From GCA-002708145 sp045562755 (GTDB lineage Bacteria > Chloroflexota > Dehalococcoidia > Lucifugimonadales > Lucifugimonadaceae): a DNA stretch of 64,000 nucleotides. Where the stretch lies: contig JBJKVF010000004.1 in NCBI GenBank assembly GCA_045562755.1, positions 92,616-156,615 of the forward strand, in the 5' to 3' direction. A program made the translations under genes and the position numbers. Every line of letters starts with the position of its first letter. The stretch's first letter is position 1. Shown here piece after piece: positions 1 to 9,060 of the stretch. The notes under the pieces are model-generated. The model made no database searches, had not been told where the DNA came from, and saw only the letters and a program-made list of their open reading frames with translations.

Positions 1-495
1 TACATCTTTTGCTGTTTTATTATCAGTTGTAATCACGATATCAGCTATTGAGTAATGATTTTTTCTTTTTTCTAGTAATTCGCTAATTTTTTTTACTGGG
101 ACTTTTTCTCCCAAAAGTGGTCTAACATTTTCTTTGTTTGAATTTTTTAATCTGGCATGTATTGTAGTTGGATTAGCTTTAAGCCAAATTGAAATACCGT
201 ACTTTCTTAGGATAGATTTATTTTTTTTACTTAATATGCAGCCTCCTCCAGTAGAAATAATCGTATTTTCAAGGTTTTTCAATTCATTTAAAGTTTCATG
301 TTCAAATTTCCTAAAATAGCTCTCTCCATATTCAAAAAATATTTCTGAGATTAATTTTTTTGATTTTTTTTCGATATAGGAATCCATATCAATAAAATTC
401 CATGATAGACTTTTAGATATTAATTTACCAATATGCGTTTTTCCTGAACCAGGTAATCCAATCAAAAAAATGATTTTATTATTTTGAAATAGCAC
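1..495 (-). CDS. aroK: Shikimate kinase, 3' end cut by window edge
   Basis: Phosphorylates shikimate at O3 in the shikimate pathway. Reading the minus strand from a GTG at 495-493 gives 165 open codons to the window edge. Near the N-terminus lies the P-loop GLPGSGKTHIG, followed by the metal/substrate segment IDMDSYIE, the FRKFE substrate-binding Arg segment, the STGGGC glycine-rich loop and the lid motif NVRPLL. The family is usually 160-175 residues, so only a few C-terminal residues should be missing. The GTG shares its G with the TAG stop of aroC (TAGTG), so the genes are translationally coupled and this is the third gene of aroE-aroC-aroK. The start is well supported because the P-loop begins only about 12 residues after it. 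Confidence 0.9.
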   Translation of the reverse strand, partial: MLFQNNKIIFLIGLPGSGKTHIGKLISKSLSWNFIDMDSYIEKKSKKLISEIFFEYGESYFRKFEHETLNELKNLENTIISTGGGCILSKKNKSILRKYGISIWLKANPTTIHARLKNSNKENVRPLLGEKVPVKKISELLEKRKNHYSIADIVITTDNKTAKDV

Positions 496-1676
496 TATTT
501 TGTTCCAAAATTTTTATGAGACTTAACATAATTATTAAAATTTGTATGAATTTCGCTCATGGAATCACCGCCAAATTTTTCTAAAAAAGAGTTTGCTAAT
601 GTTAGGGCAATCATAGATTCACCAATAGGGCAAGCTCTTGATACTTGGCAGATATCACTTCTGTTATAAGCTGCTTCAACCACCTCTCCAGAGTTTATAT
701 CTACAGATGGCAGTGGCTTAGTCATAGTTGCAATTGGCTTAATTGCTACGTTTACTATTATTGGTTCTCCGTTAGTCATACCACCCTCTATACCACCTGC
801 ATGATTAGAAATATGACTAAAGTTCTTAATATTATTTTTGTCAGGTATTATTACGTCATGCACTTCTCGACCTCTTTTTGAAGTATTTTTAAAGCCATTT
901 CCTATTTCAACACCTTTTACAGCATTTATACTAAGTATAGATTGACCTATCTGACCATCTAATTTTCTATCCCAGTGAACATGACTTCCTAGGCCAACAG
1001 GAACACCAAATGTTATAACTTGGAAAATTCCACCAACAGTAGTTCTTTCTTTTTTTGCAAGATCAATTTCTTTCATAAATCTAGTTTCTGTTTCAGTATC
1101 TATAGCTCTAACTTCAGAATTTTCGATAAAATCCCAATCAATATTATCATAATTTAAGTTTATTGATTCTTCAGACCCAATAGAGGTCACTCTAGAGTGA
1201 ATAATCATGCCAAATGATTCGAGAAATTTTCTTGCTACTGATCCAGCTGCTACTCTAGCTGCTGTTTCTCTTGCACTAGATCTTTCAAGAATGTTTCTTA
1301 GATCTTTCTGGTTATATTTTAATGCACCAGGAAAATCCGCATGACCTGGTACAATTTTTGTGAAAACTTTTTTATCAATATCATCATTAACTTCACTTAT
1401 TGACATTGCATCAGACCAATTAACAAAGTCTTTATTTTCTATCCAAAGTGCAATTGGAGAACCAAGTGTTTTACCATGCCTGACACCAGATTTGATTAGA
1501 GCTTTATCTTTTTCAATCTTCATTCTTCCCCCTGAACCATAACCTTTTTGCCTTCTTGCCATATGGTTTTCTATATAGCTTTCAGAAATTTCTAGATCAG
1601 CAGGGAGGCCTTCGACTATAACAGTTAATCCTTGTCCATGAGATTCACCTGAAGTTAAGTATCTTAGTTTTGACAT
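495..1676 (-). CDS. aroC: Chorismate synthase
   Basis: Converts 5-enolpyruvylshikimate-3-phosphate to chorismate using reduced FMN, the last common step of aromatic biosynthesis. The 393-residue protein has the family signatures GESHG (residues 11-14 and preceding Gly), RRQKGYGSGGRM (41-52), RSSARETAARVA (132-143), and a C-terminal SRACPIGE segment near 350. The length is normal for the family. It lies 19 bases after aroE and overlaps the shikimate kinase start by one base, forming an aromatic pathway operon. The next pathway enzyme's substrate source, aroA, is in this window at 45,870 on the other strand, so the pathway is split over at least two loci. Confidence 0.97.
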   Translation of the reverse strand: MSKLRYLTSGESHGQGLTVIVEGLPADLEISESYIENHMARRQKGYGSGGRMKIEKDKALIKSGVRHGKTLGSPIALWIENKDFVNWSDAMSISEVNDDIDKKVFTKIVPGHADFPGALKYNQKDLRNILERSSARETAARVAAGSVARKFLESFGMIIHSRVTSIGSEESINLNYDNIDWDFIENSEVRAIDTETETRFMKEIDLAKKERTTVGGIFQVITFGVPVGLGSHVHWDRKLDGQIGQSILSINAVKGVEIGNGFKNTSKRGREVHDVIIPDKNNIKNFSHISNHAGGIEGGMTNGEPIIVNVAIKPIATMTKPLPSVDINSGEVVEAAYNRSDICQVSRACPIGESMIALTLANSFLEKFGGDSMSEIHTNFNNYVKSHKNFGTK

Positions 1677-1695
1677 AATTTTCCACCTGTATTAA

Positions 1696-2535
1696 TCATA
1701 AAGCATCTAAAGCTTTTTGCATAACATTTACTGGTGCTTTTACATTTAGAGCTTTTTCAATTCCTTCAACTCCTTGATATAAGAGCATGCTCAGACCTGT
1801 TCCATATTCAGCATCAGACTTCTCAAATTCTTTTATAAAAGGAGTTATTATAGGAGAGTAAACAATGTCATAGCCAAAAGTATTAGAAGATATTAATTCT
1901 GATGATATTGGTGATACCATAGGAGCTGGTCCTCCACTCATTCCGAGGGATGTTGTATTAATTATAATATCAGCATAAGGAGCATAATTAGCCAAAGAGT
2001 CTCTGTCAAAACCAATAGGCTTTATTTTGATTTTATTATTAGATAATTCATTAGAAATAATTTTAGCTTTATCAAAATTCCTATTAGATACTATAATTTT
2101 TTTAACATTTGATTCAATGAGACCAAAAATAATTGCTCTTGCAGCACCACCTGCACCAAAAACTAATGCATTTTTATTTTTAATACTAAATTTATAATTT
2201 TCCGATAAAGATCTGATAAATCCAGTTGAATCAGTATTATCGCCTAAAAGTTTATTTTGCTTATTATATATCCAATTAACAGCTCCTATTGCTTTAGCTG
2301 AATCAGATAATTCATCAATTAATGGAATGACATTTTGCTTATGAGGTAAGGTTACACATGACGCAATAAAAGAATCATTTCTAAAAGATTTGATTTTTTC
2401 TTCTAATTGTTTGGGGGGGACATCCCATTTTTCAAAAATATTTTTATTACCTAGGTAATCTAAGGCGGCTTGCTGAAAAACTGGTGAAACACTATGATTT
2501 ATAGGGTGTCCCATCACTCCAATATTATTTCTCAT
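1696..2535 (-). CDS. aroE: Shikimate dehydrogenase
   Basis: NADPH-dependent reduction of 3-dehydroshikimate to shikimate. The 279-residue protein shows NHSVSP (13-18) for substrate binding, the catalytic lysine in LPHKQ (K66), NTDSTGF with the catalytic Asp (D102), and the nucleotide-binding GAGGAARA (127-134). Its ATG overlaps the TGA of ruvX by four bases (ATGA), so it is probably translated from the same message as alaS-ruvX, then aroC-aroK. No residue expected of the family appears to be missing. Length and motif order are ordinary, and the assignment is secure. Confidence 0.95.
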   Translation of the reverse strand: MRNNIGVMGHPINHSVSPVFQQAALDYLGNKNIFEKWDVPPKQLEEKIKSFRNDSFIASCVTLPHKQNVIPLIDELSDSAKAIGAVNWIYNKQNKLLGDNTDSTGFIRSLSENYKFSIKNKNALVFGAGGAARAIIFGLIESNVKKIIVSNRNFDKAKIISNELSNNKIKIKPIGFDRDSLANYAPYADIIINTTSLGMSGGPAPMVSPISSELISSNTFGYDIVYSPIITPFIKEFEKSDAEYGTGLSMLLYQGVEGIEKALNVKAPVNVMQKALDAL

Positions 2536-2978
2536 ATAATCTGGTTTCCTTTTTTTTGCATGAATGAATCTAAAATTATTGCCGCTGAGGCAGAATCTAT
2601 TATACCTCTATCAAGATTTCTAAACATGTTAGGCGACCTACCAGATTCTCTCAATTTATTTTCAGCTTCTACACTTGATAGCCTTTCATCGATTGTATGA
2701 ACAATAATACCTAATTCTTGATTTATATACTTGCAAAAATTTAGAACTTTTCTGGATGATTTACTATGAGATCCATCTAGGTTAATTGGGAGCCCAACCA
2801 CAAAAGTTTTTATATCATATTCAACAATTAGGGAATTAAGAGCATTTAGAATTTCTTTATTGTTATCTATGTATTTCAATGGAGTTGCTATTGTATTTGT
2901 ATCATCGCTTATCGCTATACCTAAACGTTTTTCTCCATAATCTATACCTAAAATCCGATTACTACTTTCAGCACTCAA
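2532..2978 (-). CDS. ruvX: Putative pre-16S rRNA nuclease / Holliday junction resolvase-like RuvX (YqgF)
   Basis: RNase H-fold nuclease family involved in 16S rRNA 5'-end maturation, with an older proposed role in Holliday junction resolution. The 148-residue protein begins with the acidic signature DYGEKRLG (13-20), continues with VVGLPINLDG around 60-69, DERLSS near 98 and an acidic IIDSASAAIIL segment near 126-136, as expected for YqgF. It is linked by four-base overlaps to alaS upstream and aroE downstream. The alaS-ruvX pairing is a common bacterial arrangement. The assignment to the family is clear, and which substrate is used in vivo cannot be told from the sequence. Confidence 0.93.
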   Translation of the reverse strand: MSAESSNRILGIDYGEKRLGIAISDDTNTIATPLKYIDNNKEILNALNSLIVEYDIKTFVVGLPINLDGSHSKSSRKVLNFCKYINQELGIIVHTIDERLSSVEAENKLRESGRSPNMFRNLDRGIIDSASAAIILDSFMQKKGNQII

Positions 2979-5743
2979 GATTTTTTACTTTTGATTATTT
3001 GATTACTTATAATTTCATGACACTGATTTAAAATCTTAGATAAATCTATAGATTTCTTTGCTCCAGCTTGTGCAACTTTATTATTTCCACCACCTCCTCC
3101 ATCCATCAATAATGAAATTTCTTTCGCTATTTCTCCAGCATGAAATTTATTATCAATTATGAAATTCGAGCACATAACAACAACATAAGATTGATTATCT
3201 ATGTTGCTCCCTAAAATAATTAGTGAATTTTCATTTTGATCTCTGAAATGATCTCCAGTTTGTCTAAGAGATTGTATATTTGAGGCTTTGACTTCCCTAA
3301 TTATTACATCAATAATTTTCTTTTTGATTTCAATTTTATGGTCACCAGAATAGTTTTCATTTTCATTTGATAGGGATCCGAAAAGTAATTGCTGCTCTAG
3401 ATCTAAGATTTTTTTATCATTATTTGATATTTTGTCACTAAGGGTAATAATTCTATTGACAAGATCATTATCGGGAACTTTTAGAAAAGTTGTAGCGTTT
3501 TTTATAACATTAAATTTTTCGATTATTAGTTTTTCTGCAGCAACACCGGTAATTGCCTCAAGCCTTCTTATTCCAGAACCTATCCCTGTTTCAGATGTAA
3601 TTATAAAAGCACCTATACCTCCCGTATATTCCATATGAGTTCCCCCACACAATTCATAGCTCCAAGGAGGTGTAATCTTTATTGTTCTAACATCAGAATC
3701 ATATGTATCTCCAAAAAAAGCCAATGCACCATCATCTACAGCTTCTGTGTAAGTTGTTGAATGTACATTTACCTTATGATTCTCTCTTATTGCTTCGTTA
3801 ACCCTATTTTGAATTTCAACTAGCTCCTCACTTGTAAGTGGTTTTAAGTGAGTAAAATCAAATCTTAGCTTTTCAGGTTCAACTACAGAACCAGCTTGTT
3901 TAACATGATTACCAAGAATTTCTCTAAGCGTAGCTTGTAACAAATGGGTTGCAGTATGATTTCTTTTAATTTTTTCTCTCCTAGTAACATCAACCTGCAA
4001 ATTTATATCATCCCCTACTGACAATTTTCCATTTATGCTGCTTGCAATGTGAACAGATAAACTGCCATAAGGAGATTGTGTATCACTTATATTGATATCT
4101 ACATGATCATTATGCATGGAACCGCTATCACCAATTTGCCCACCTCTTTCAGCATAAAATGGAGTTTCAGAAACAATTATTTGGGCATTAGATTCTTTTT
4201 CAATTGATTCTATAATTTGATCATTATGAATAATACAAATTACTTTAGATTTATGATTAGTTTTTTCATATCCAACAAATTTGGTGTCTTTAATATTTAA
4301 ATTCTTAAAGATTTCTAAATTTTGAACATTATTAAATTGCCCACTTTTTTCTTTTGACGCTTGTTTCTGATTTTCAAGCTCCAAATAGAAGCTATTTATG
4401 TCTAGGTCTAAGTCATTCTGTTTCGCAACTTCAATCGTAATCTCTACTGGATAGCCATAAGTATCATATAGAATAAATGCTTCTTTTCCTGATAAACATT
4501 TATTAAATTCTACAATATTTGAATTTTTAGATTCATTTAATGCTATTTTTAAACCCCTGGAAAAGTTATCAGAATCACTACTTTTTGTTCCTAATCTAAA
4601 ATTAATCATTCCATCAAGCACAGATTCTCCATTAGATAATGTTCTACTAAAATTTTCCTCTTCTTTAGATATGACTTCTATGATGAAATTTTTATTATTA
4701 TTTAACTCTGGATAATGATTACCCATTTCTTTACATACTATGTTTACTAATGACGAAAGTGGAGATTCTAATATATTTAATTTTTTAGCAAATAACATTC
4801 CTCTTCTAATTAGTCTTCTTAGAACATAACCTCTTCCTGTGTTACTAGGTGATACTCCATCTCCGATAAGAAATGATGCTGATCTCGCATGTTCAGCTAA
4901 TACTCTAATAGCTTCATCTGATTCCTTGCTTTCTCCCCATTTAGTATTAGATAATTTTTCAACCTGATTAATAATTGGTAAAAAAACATCTGTTTGATAA
5001 ACATTATCAACATTTTGAAGAACAGCTAACATTCTTTCTAATCCCATCCCTGTATCTATATTTTTATTAGGCAGTATAGTATCTTTACCATTTTTATCAC
5101 GATAAAACTGAGTGAAAACTAGGTTGTAAAGTTCTATGAAATCATCATGCAAATTAGGACCCCAGTTTTCTTTTCTTTTAGAGTCTTTTTTAGAGGGAAT
5201 ATTTTCAAGGGAACCTAAATAATAATTAATTTCACTGCTAGGGCCACAAACTCCTTCATCTCCGGCAGGGCCCCACCAATTATCTTCATCGCCAAATCTA
5301 TAAATTCTTTCAATAGGTATGCCTAAATCTAGCCAAATTTTCTCTGCTTCGTCATCAGATTTATAAACTGTTATGTAAATTCTATTTATATCTAAATTTA
5401 ATTTATCTATCATTAATTCTAAAGCCCATGAGCATGCTTCTTTTTTAAAATAATCCCCAAAACTAAAATTCCCTAACATCTCAAACATTGTTAAGTGAGT
5501 TTTATCTCCAACTTCTTCTATATCAGTTGTTCTAAAGCATTTTTGTGAAGTGGTAATTCTAAGATTTGGTGGTTTTTTTTCACCAGAAAAATATGACTTG
5601 AATTGTGCCATTCCTGAATTGATTAGAAGCAAGGTAGGATCATTAGCAGGAATTAAAGAAGATGAAGGTAATACAGAATGATTTTTTTCTTCAAAAAAAT
5701 CAAGAAAAGTTTGTCTTAAGGTATCTTTATTATACATATTCAT
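2975..5743 (-). CDS. alaS: Alanine--tRNA ligase
   Basis: Charges tRNA-Ala and clears mischarged Ser/Gly. The 922-residue protein has the class II aminoacylation domain at the N-terminus (TSQKCFRTTDIEEVG near 64-78), the editing-domain zinc motif HTATH near 596 and CGGTH near 700, and a C-terminal oligomerisation domain ending with a glycine-rich GGGGGNN segment. Length matches bacterial AlaRS (about 870-930). It is the first gene of the alaS-ruvX-aroE-aroC-aroK run. A 44-base gap separates it from mscS, the likely place for a promoter. Two adjacent Met codons lie at the start (M1 and M3), so the start is uncertain by two residues. Confidence 0.97.
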   Translation of the reverse strand: MNMYNKDTLRQTFLDFFEEKNHSVLPSSSLIPANDPTLLLINSGMAQFKSYFSGEKKPPNLRITTSQKCFRTTDIEEVGDKTHLTMFEMLGNFSFGDYFKKEACSWALELMIDKLNLDINRIYITVYKSDDEAEKIWLDLGIPIERIYRFGDEDNWWGPAGDEGVCGPSSEINYYLGSLENIPSKKDSKRKENWGPNLHDDFIELYNLVFTQFYRDKNGKDTILPNKNIDTGMGLERMLAVLQNVDNVYQTDVFLPIINQVEKLSNTKWGESKESDEAIRVLAEHARSASFLIGDGVSPSNTGRGYVLRRLIRRGMLFAKKLNILESPLSSLVNIVCKEMGNHYPELNNNKNFIIEVISKEEENFSRTLSNGESVLDGMINFRLGTKSSDSDNFSRGLKIALNESKNSNIVEFNKCLSGKEAFILYDTYGYPVEITIEVAKQNDLDLDINSFYLELENQKQASKEKSGQFNNVQNLEIFKNLNIKDTKFVGYEKTNHKSKVICIIHNDQIIESIEKESNAQIIVSETPFYAERGGQIGDSGSMHNDHVDINISDTQSPYGSLSVHIASSINGKLSVGDDINLQVDVTRREKIKRNHTATHLLQATLREILGNHVKQAGSVVEPEKLRFDFTHLKPLTSEELVEIQNRVNEAIRENHKVNVHSTTYTEAVDDGALAFFGDTYDSDVRTIKITPPWSYELCGGTHMEYTGGIGAFIITSETGIGSGIRRLEAITGVAAEKLIIEKFNVIKNATTFLKVPDNDLVNRIITLSDKISNNDKKILDLEQQLLFGSLSNENENYSGDHKIEIKKKIIDVIIREVKASNIQSLRQTGDHFRDQNENSLIILGSNIDNQSYVVVMCSNFIIDNKFHAGEIAKEISLLMDGGGGGNNKVAQAGAKKSIDLSKILNQCHEIISNQIIKSKKS

Positions 5744-5787
5744 ATCTACAGTATAATTTATATCATAATTTTCATAAAGATTATTTT

Positions 5788-7176
5788 TTATTCTGAATCA
5801 TCTGATTCTATAAATTTGGTTTTTGTCATATCATCTGGCTCTGAATAAACGATTCTAGACTTTAATTCAGAATATTTATCTGCGAGTAATTCTTCTCTTT
5901 TTTCAGGTGTAAGTTCATTTGATAATATATTCTTTTCATTAATAATATTTTTATTATCAGCTTCTATTTTTGATTTACTTTCCTTAAATGGAGATTGATT
6001 TTCTCCCCAATACACAGTCTGATGCGGGAATGGAATTTCAATATTTTCTTCATCAAATTTGATCTTAATTCTTTTTCTTAGCTCACCCATTATTTCCCAT
6101 TGTTTCATTGGTTTGCAATCGCCTAGCATTTTAAAAGTTACAGCTGAATCATCTAATGAATTTAATCTTAATACTTGTGGTGGAGTAATTAGCATTAGCC
6201 CGAAATATTCATCATTTGACAATTCTTTTCCTATCTCATTTAGTATAGAAACTACCTGTTCTATGTTCTCTTTGTAAGCAACTCCAACATCCAAGTTTAC
6301 TCTTGACCAATATTTAGTCTTGTTTGAAGCCACAGTGATTTCTCCATTGGGAATTATATGAACCTGTCCATCAAGATCTCTTAGAATTGTTCTTCTAAGA
6401 TTAATAGATTCTACTAATCCTGATATTCCGGCTATTGTTACAACATCTCCTCTTCGATATTGATTTTCAGCTAAGATAAATACTCCAGATATTAAGTCTC
6501 TTACTAAATGTTGAGCGCCAAAACCAACTGCTATTCCAGCAATTCCGAATCCACCTATTACCGGTGCTATAGGTATTGAAAGCTCTGAAAGAATCATAAA
6601 GATTGCTAAAATATAGATTAGACTAATAATGGCACCAACGAAAACTCCTGATAGAGTTTGAGATCTTTTGAGAATTTCATCATGATCAGAGGTCGATGAT
6701 TGTCCAAGCATAATTGAAGTTAGAAGTTTTGGAATAATATTTTTCGATATTTTAATGCTGATAAAAGATAATATAATTATTGTAAGTATTCTTATGCCAT
6801 CGATTAATATCCAGTGGAGGAGACTATCACCTATTTGTTTGAGTATATTAAACAATGGATCTACGTTGTTCCCAAGAACAGAATAAATTAGTATCAAGGC
6901 TATAAAACTTATAAAAATTGCTGAAAAGAGATTAAAATATTTACCCTCAATCGATTTTAATCCTGAGGTATAAATATCAATTGTTTTGTCAATTTCTTGT
7001 TTAGTAATAGTAGTTAATCTTTTATTGAGTTTACTCTTGATAAAACTTTTTAGTAATACCCATAAAAGCATAGAAAAAACAATAATTAATATAGCCAAAA
7101 AGCCGCCATCAGCCACCCAGTATAAAAAGGTGTCATTTTTTGGATTTCCAAGTAAATTTTCTAAGAATGTTTTCAT
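5788..7176 (-). CDS. MscS-family mechanosensitive ion channel
   Basis: Membrane channel that opens under membrane tension and releases solutes after osmotic downshock. The 462-residue protein has an N-terminal membrane segment near 25-45, others near 80-100 and 120-145, and the pore-lining helix region near 195-225 (rich in Gly/Ala: GGFGIAGIAVGFGAQHLV). The cytoplasmic beta domain follows with a VEINLRRT-like VESINLRRTILRD stretch. A charged tail of about 75 residues, rich in Glu and Lys, extends the C-terminus beyond the usual MscS core. The upstream unknown gene ends one base before the region of its start, so the two are probably cotranscribed. Confidence 0.88.
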   Translation of the reverse strand: MKTFLENLLGNPKNDTFLYWVADGGFLAILIIVFSMLLWVLLKSFIKSKLNKRLTTITKQEIDKTIDIYTSGLKSIEGKYFNLFSAIFISFIALILIYSVLGNNVDPLFNILKQIGDSLLHWILIDGIRILTIIILSFISIKISKNIIPKLLTSIMLGQSSTSDHDEILKRSQTLSGVFVGAIISLIYILAIFMILSELSIPIAPVIGGFGIAGIAVGFGAQHLVRDLISGVFILAENQYRRGDVVTIAGISGLVESINLRRTILRDLDGQVHIIPNGEITVASNKTKYWSRVNLDVGVAYKENIEQVVSILNEIGKELSNDEYFGLMLITPPQVLRLNSLDDSAVTFKMLGDCKPMKQWEIMGELRKRIKIKFDEENIEIPFPHQTVYWGENQSPFKESKSKIEADNKNIINEKNILSNELTPEKREELLADKYSELKSRIVYSEPDDMTKTKFIESDDSE

Positions 7177-7177
7177 T

Positions 7178-7738
7178 TTATGATCCTTTTTTCCATAAAG
7201 TCATGTATGAGCTATCATTTTCTGAGATTATATTTTCTATATTACTTTTATAATTTCCCTTAATAAAATCAGCCTCGAGTTTGATTAATTTCATAATTTT
7301 ATCTGAAAGTATTTCAATAAAAAAATTATCTGTTTTATCAGCAAAAACTTCAACTAATGCATTTATAAGCTGGTCTTTTGATAATTGAATAATTTCTTTA
7401 TTGAAAAAAATTATACCTATCTGAGATGAATTATCTTCAACAATTCCTAGTTCATTTATAATTGATTTTATTATTTCATTCCTGATTATCCTCTCAATTT
7501 TTTGTGGCAGTGACATTAATTTCATGAAATCTATACTATTACTTTTTATTTGTTTAGAAAATTGAACAATGACGTTATTATGAAATTTATCATTTAGTAA
7601 ATTATCTAATGATAAATTCAATATTGAATTTTCATCTATTTGTTCTTTGTCTAGACGGGTATCTATTACCAAAAATTCTTTTAAATGAGGGAAAATACAA
7701 AGTGTAATATCAGAGTTCTTATTTTCAGAATTAAACAT
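7178..7738 (-). CDS. Hypothetical protein between rnd and mscS
   Basis: I do not recognise this 186-residue protein. It has no signal peptide or membrane segment, is rich in Ile, Asn, Lys and Glu, and looks like a soluble mostly helical protein (alternating hydrophobic and charged stretches such as LINALVEVFADK near 120-131). It begins directly after the rnd stop with no gap and ends one base before the mscS start region, so it is probably part of the same transcript. The first 60 residues look like an alpha/beta unit (TLCIFPHLKEFLVIDTRL). The coding status is supported by the tight packing and full-length open frame. Function unknown. Confidence 0.75.
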   Translation of the reverse strand: MFNSENKNSDITLCIFPHLKEFLVIDTRLDKEQIDENSILNLSLDNLLNDKFHNNVIVQFSKQIKSNSIDFMKLMSLPQKIERIIRNEIIKSIINELGIVEDNSSQIGIIFFNKEIIQLSKDQLINALVEVFADKTDNFFIEILSDKIMKLIKLEADFIKGNYKSNIENIISENDSSYMTLWKKGS

Positions 7739-8851
7739 TTATAAACTTGCTCCCTTCTTTGCAATCAATATATCATTGCCAAAGATTTTTTTTCTCCAGC
7801 CAATTAGTATTTTATTATGTGGGTTGTCAATTAGTATAATCTCTTCTATTTCTTTTTTATTTGCGATTAACCCTTTGGATATATTATACATAATTGCTGT
7901 TTTCCCTAAGTGAGAGGAAATAATATCTAGTAAATTATTTTGAATGGAGTTTAGTTTGATCTTTTTTGATCTTATATTTATTTCATTATCTTTTAGATAA
8001 ATTTTTATCATATTACTTAATACTTTTTTTTGATTATCATTAATAAAATCATTGTTAATTTTTCTAAGTATATTTTTCCTGTCTTTTGATGTTATGAGAT
8101 CTCTAATTAATTTATCTTGAAAAATCCATTTTCTAGGTAAATTTATTTTTTTTGCGATTTCTTCTCTGAAATTATAAATCTTTTTATACAAAATTGTATA
8201 ATTATCACTATTATTACACTCCTTTAACTTCTCCAATGTATTATTAACACATGATTGCATTTCTTCTTTCATCCAAAGACTTTTATTTTCTTGGGATAAT
8301 TTATTAAGCATAGGTTTGTAAAGTTCATAAAGATACTTAACATCATTAAGAGCATATTTTACTTGTTTTTTTGTAAGCGGTCTTCGAGACCAATCACTAA
8401 TTCTTTCTTTTTTGTCTAAATCTGTATTTAGGATTTTTTCTACTAATTTTTGATATGAAATTTGTTCATCATATCCTAAAAAACTGGCAGCAATCTGTGT
8501 ATCGAAAATATTTGAAATTTTTATATTGAATAGGTTATTTAATATCTCTAAATCTTGAGTATGAGCATGAAATATTTTAGTTATTTTTTTATTAGATAAG
8601 ATTTCTTTTATTGGGGCTAGATTAATATTCTTGCTCAATGTATCTATCAATATGGAGTTTTTTCTTGCATGTAATTGAATTGAACAAAGAACTGGCCAGT
8701 ATGTTTTATTTCTTATAAATTCTGTATCAAAAGAAATAAATTTTTCGTCACATAAATTATTTACTATACTTCTTAATTGATCTGTATCTGTAATGATTAT
8801 TTGTTTGTTAGAACAATGATCTACCAAATAATTTGCTCCAAATCCATCCAA
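7739..8851 (-). CDS. rnd: Ribonuclease D
   Basis: 3'-5' exoribonuclease of the DEDD family acting in tRNA 3' maturation and stable RNA turnover. The 370-residue protein carries Exo I as FDTEF (D42, E44), Exo II around HAHTQDLEILNN (D100) and Exo III as YALND (Y166, D170). An HRDC-like region follows at about 210-290. The first ATG (8851) lies inside the upstream small membrane-protein gene, giving a 44-base overlap. A TTG eight codons further in is an alternative, and the conserved domain begins only near residue 20. The start is therefore uncertain while the function is secure. Confidence 0.9.
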   Translation of the reverse strand: MDGFGANYLVDHCSNKQIIITDTDQLRSIVNNLCDEKFISFDTEFIRNKTYWPVLCSIQLHARKNSILIDTLSKNINLAPIKEILSNKKITKIFHAHTQDLEILNNLFNIKISNIFDTQIAASFLGYDEQISYQKLVEKILNTDLDKKERISDWSRRPLTKKQVKYALNDVKYLYELYKPMLNKLSQENKSLWMKEEMQSCVNNTLEKLKECNNSDNYTILYKKIYNFREEIAKKINLPRKWIFQDKLIRDLITSKDRKNILRKINNDFINDNQKKVLSNMIKIYLKDNEINIRSKKIKLNSIQNNLLDIISSHLGKTAIMYNISKGLIANKKEIEEIILIDNPHNKILIGWRKKIFGNDILIAKKGASL

Positions 8852-9023
8852 TCATTAAGCCAATTAAAATAGAAAAAGGAAGTCCTATAAATAGACTAGA
8901 TAATAACACATCTCTTGCATTAGTTAAATTTTCATCATATTGTAATAGAGCTATGATCGTCAGTGCTATTCCCATGATGAATCCTAAAAGGGCGCCAAAT
9001 AGTGATGTTTTATTGAATTTCAT
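8808..9023 (-). CDS. Small two-helix membrane protein
   Basis: A 71-residue protein with two clear hydrophobic segments, about residues 9-27 and 44-64, separated by a short charged loop. I do not recognise a named family. A good ribosome-binding site (GGAGGAAT on the minus strand, just upstream of the ATG at 9023) supports translation. It lies after the aldo/keto reductase gene and overlaps the rnd coding region by 44 bases, an unusually long overlap that suggests rnd may really start further downstream. It could be a small membrane protein of unknown role, and nothing around it reveals its job. Confidence 0.7.
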   Translation of the reverse strand: MKFNKTSLFGALLGFIMGIALTIIALLQYDENLTNARDVLLSSLFIGLPFSILIGLMIGWIWSKLFGRSLF

Positions 9024-9060
9024 AATATTCCTCCGACTAATATATTATTAAATGAAAAAG

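Noticed and set aside
134..319. Plus-strand open frame over the shikimate kinase gene
   Set aside because: It is antisense to a clear minus-strand gene and has no ribosome site or recognisable motif.
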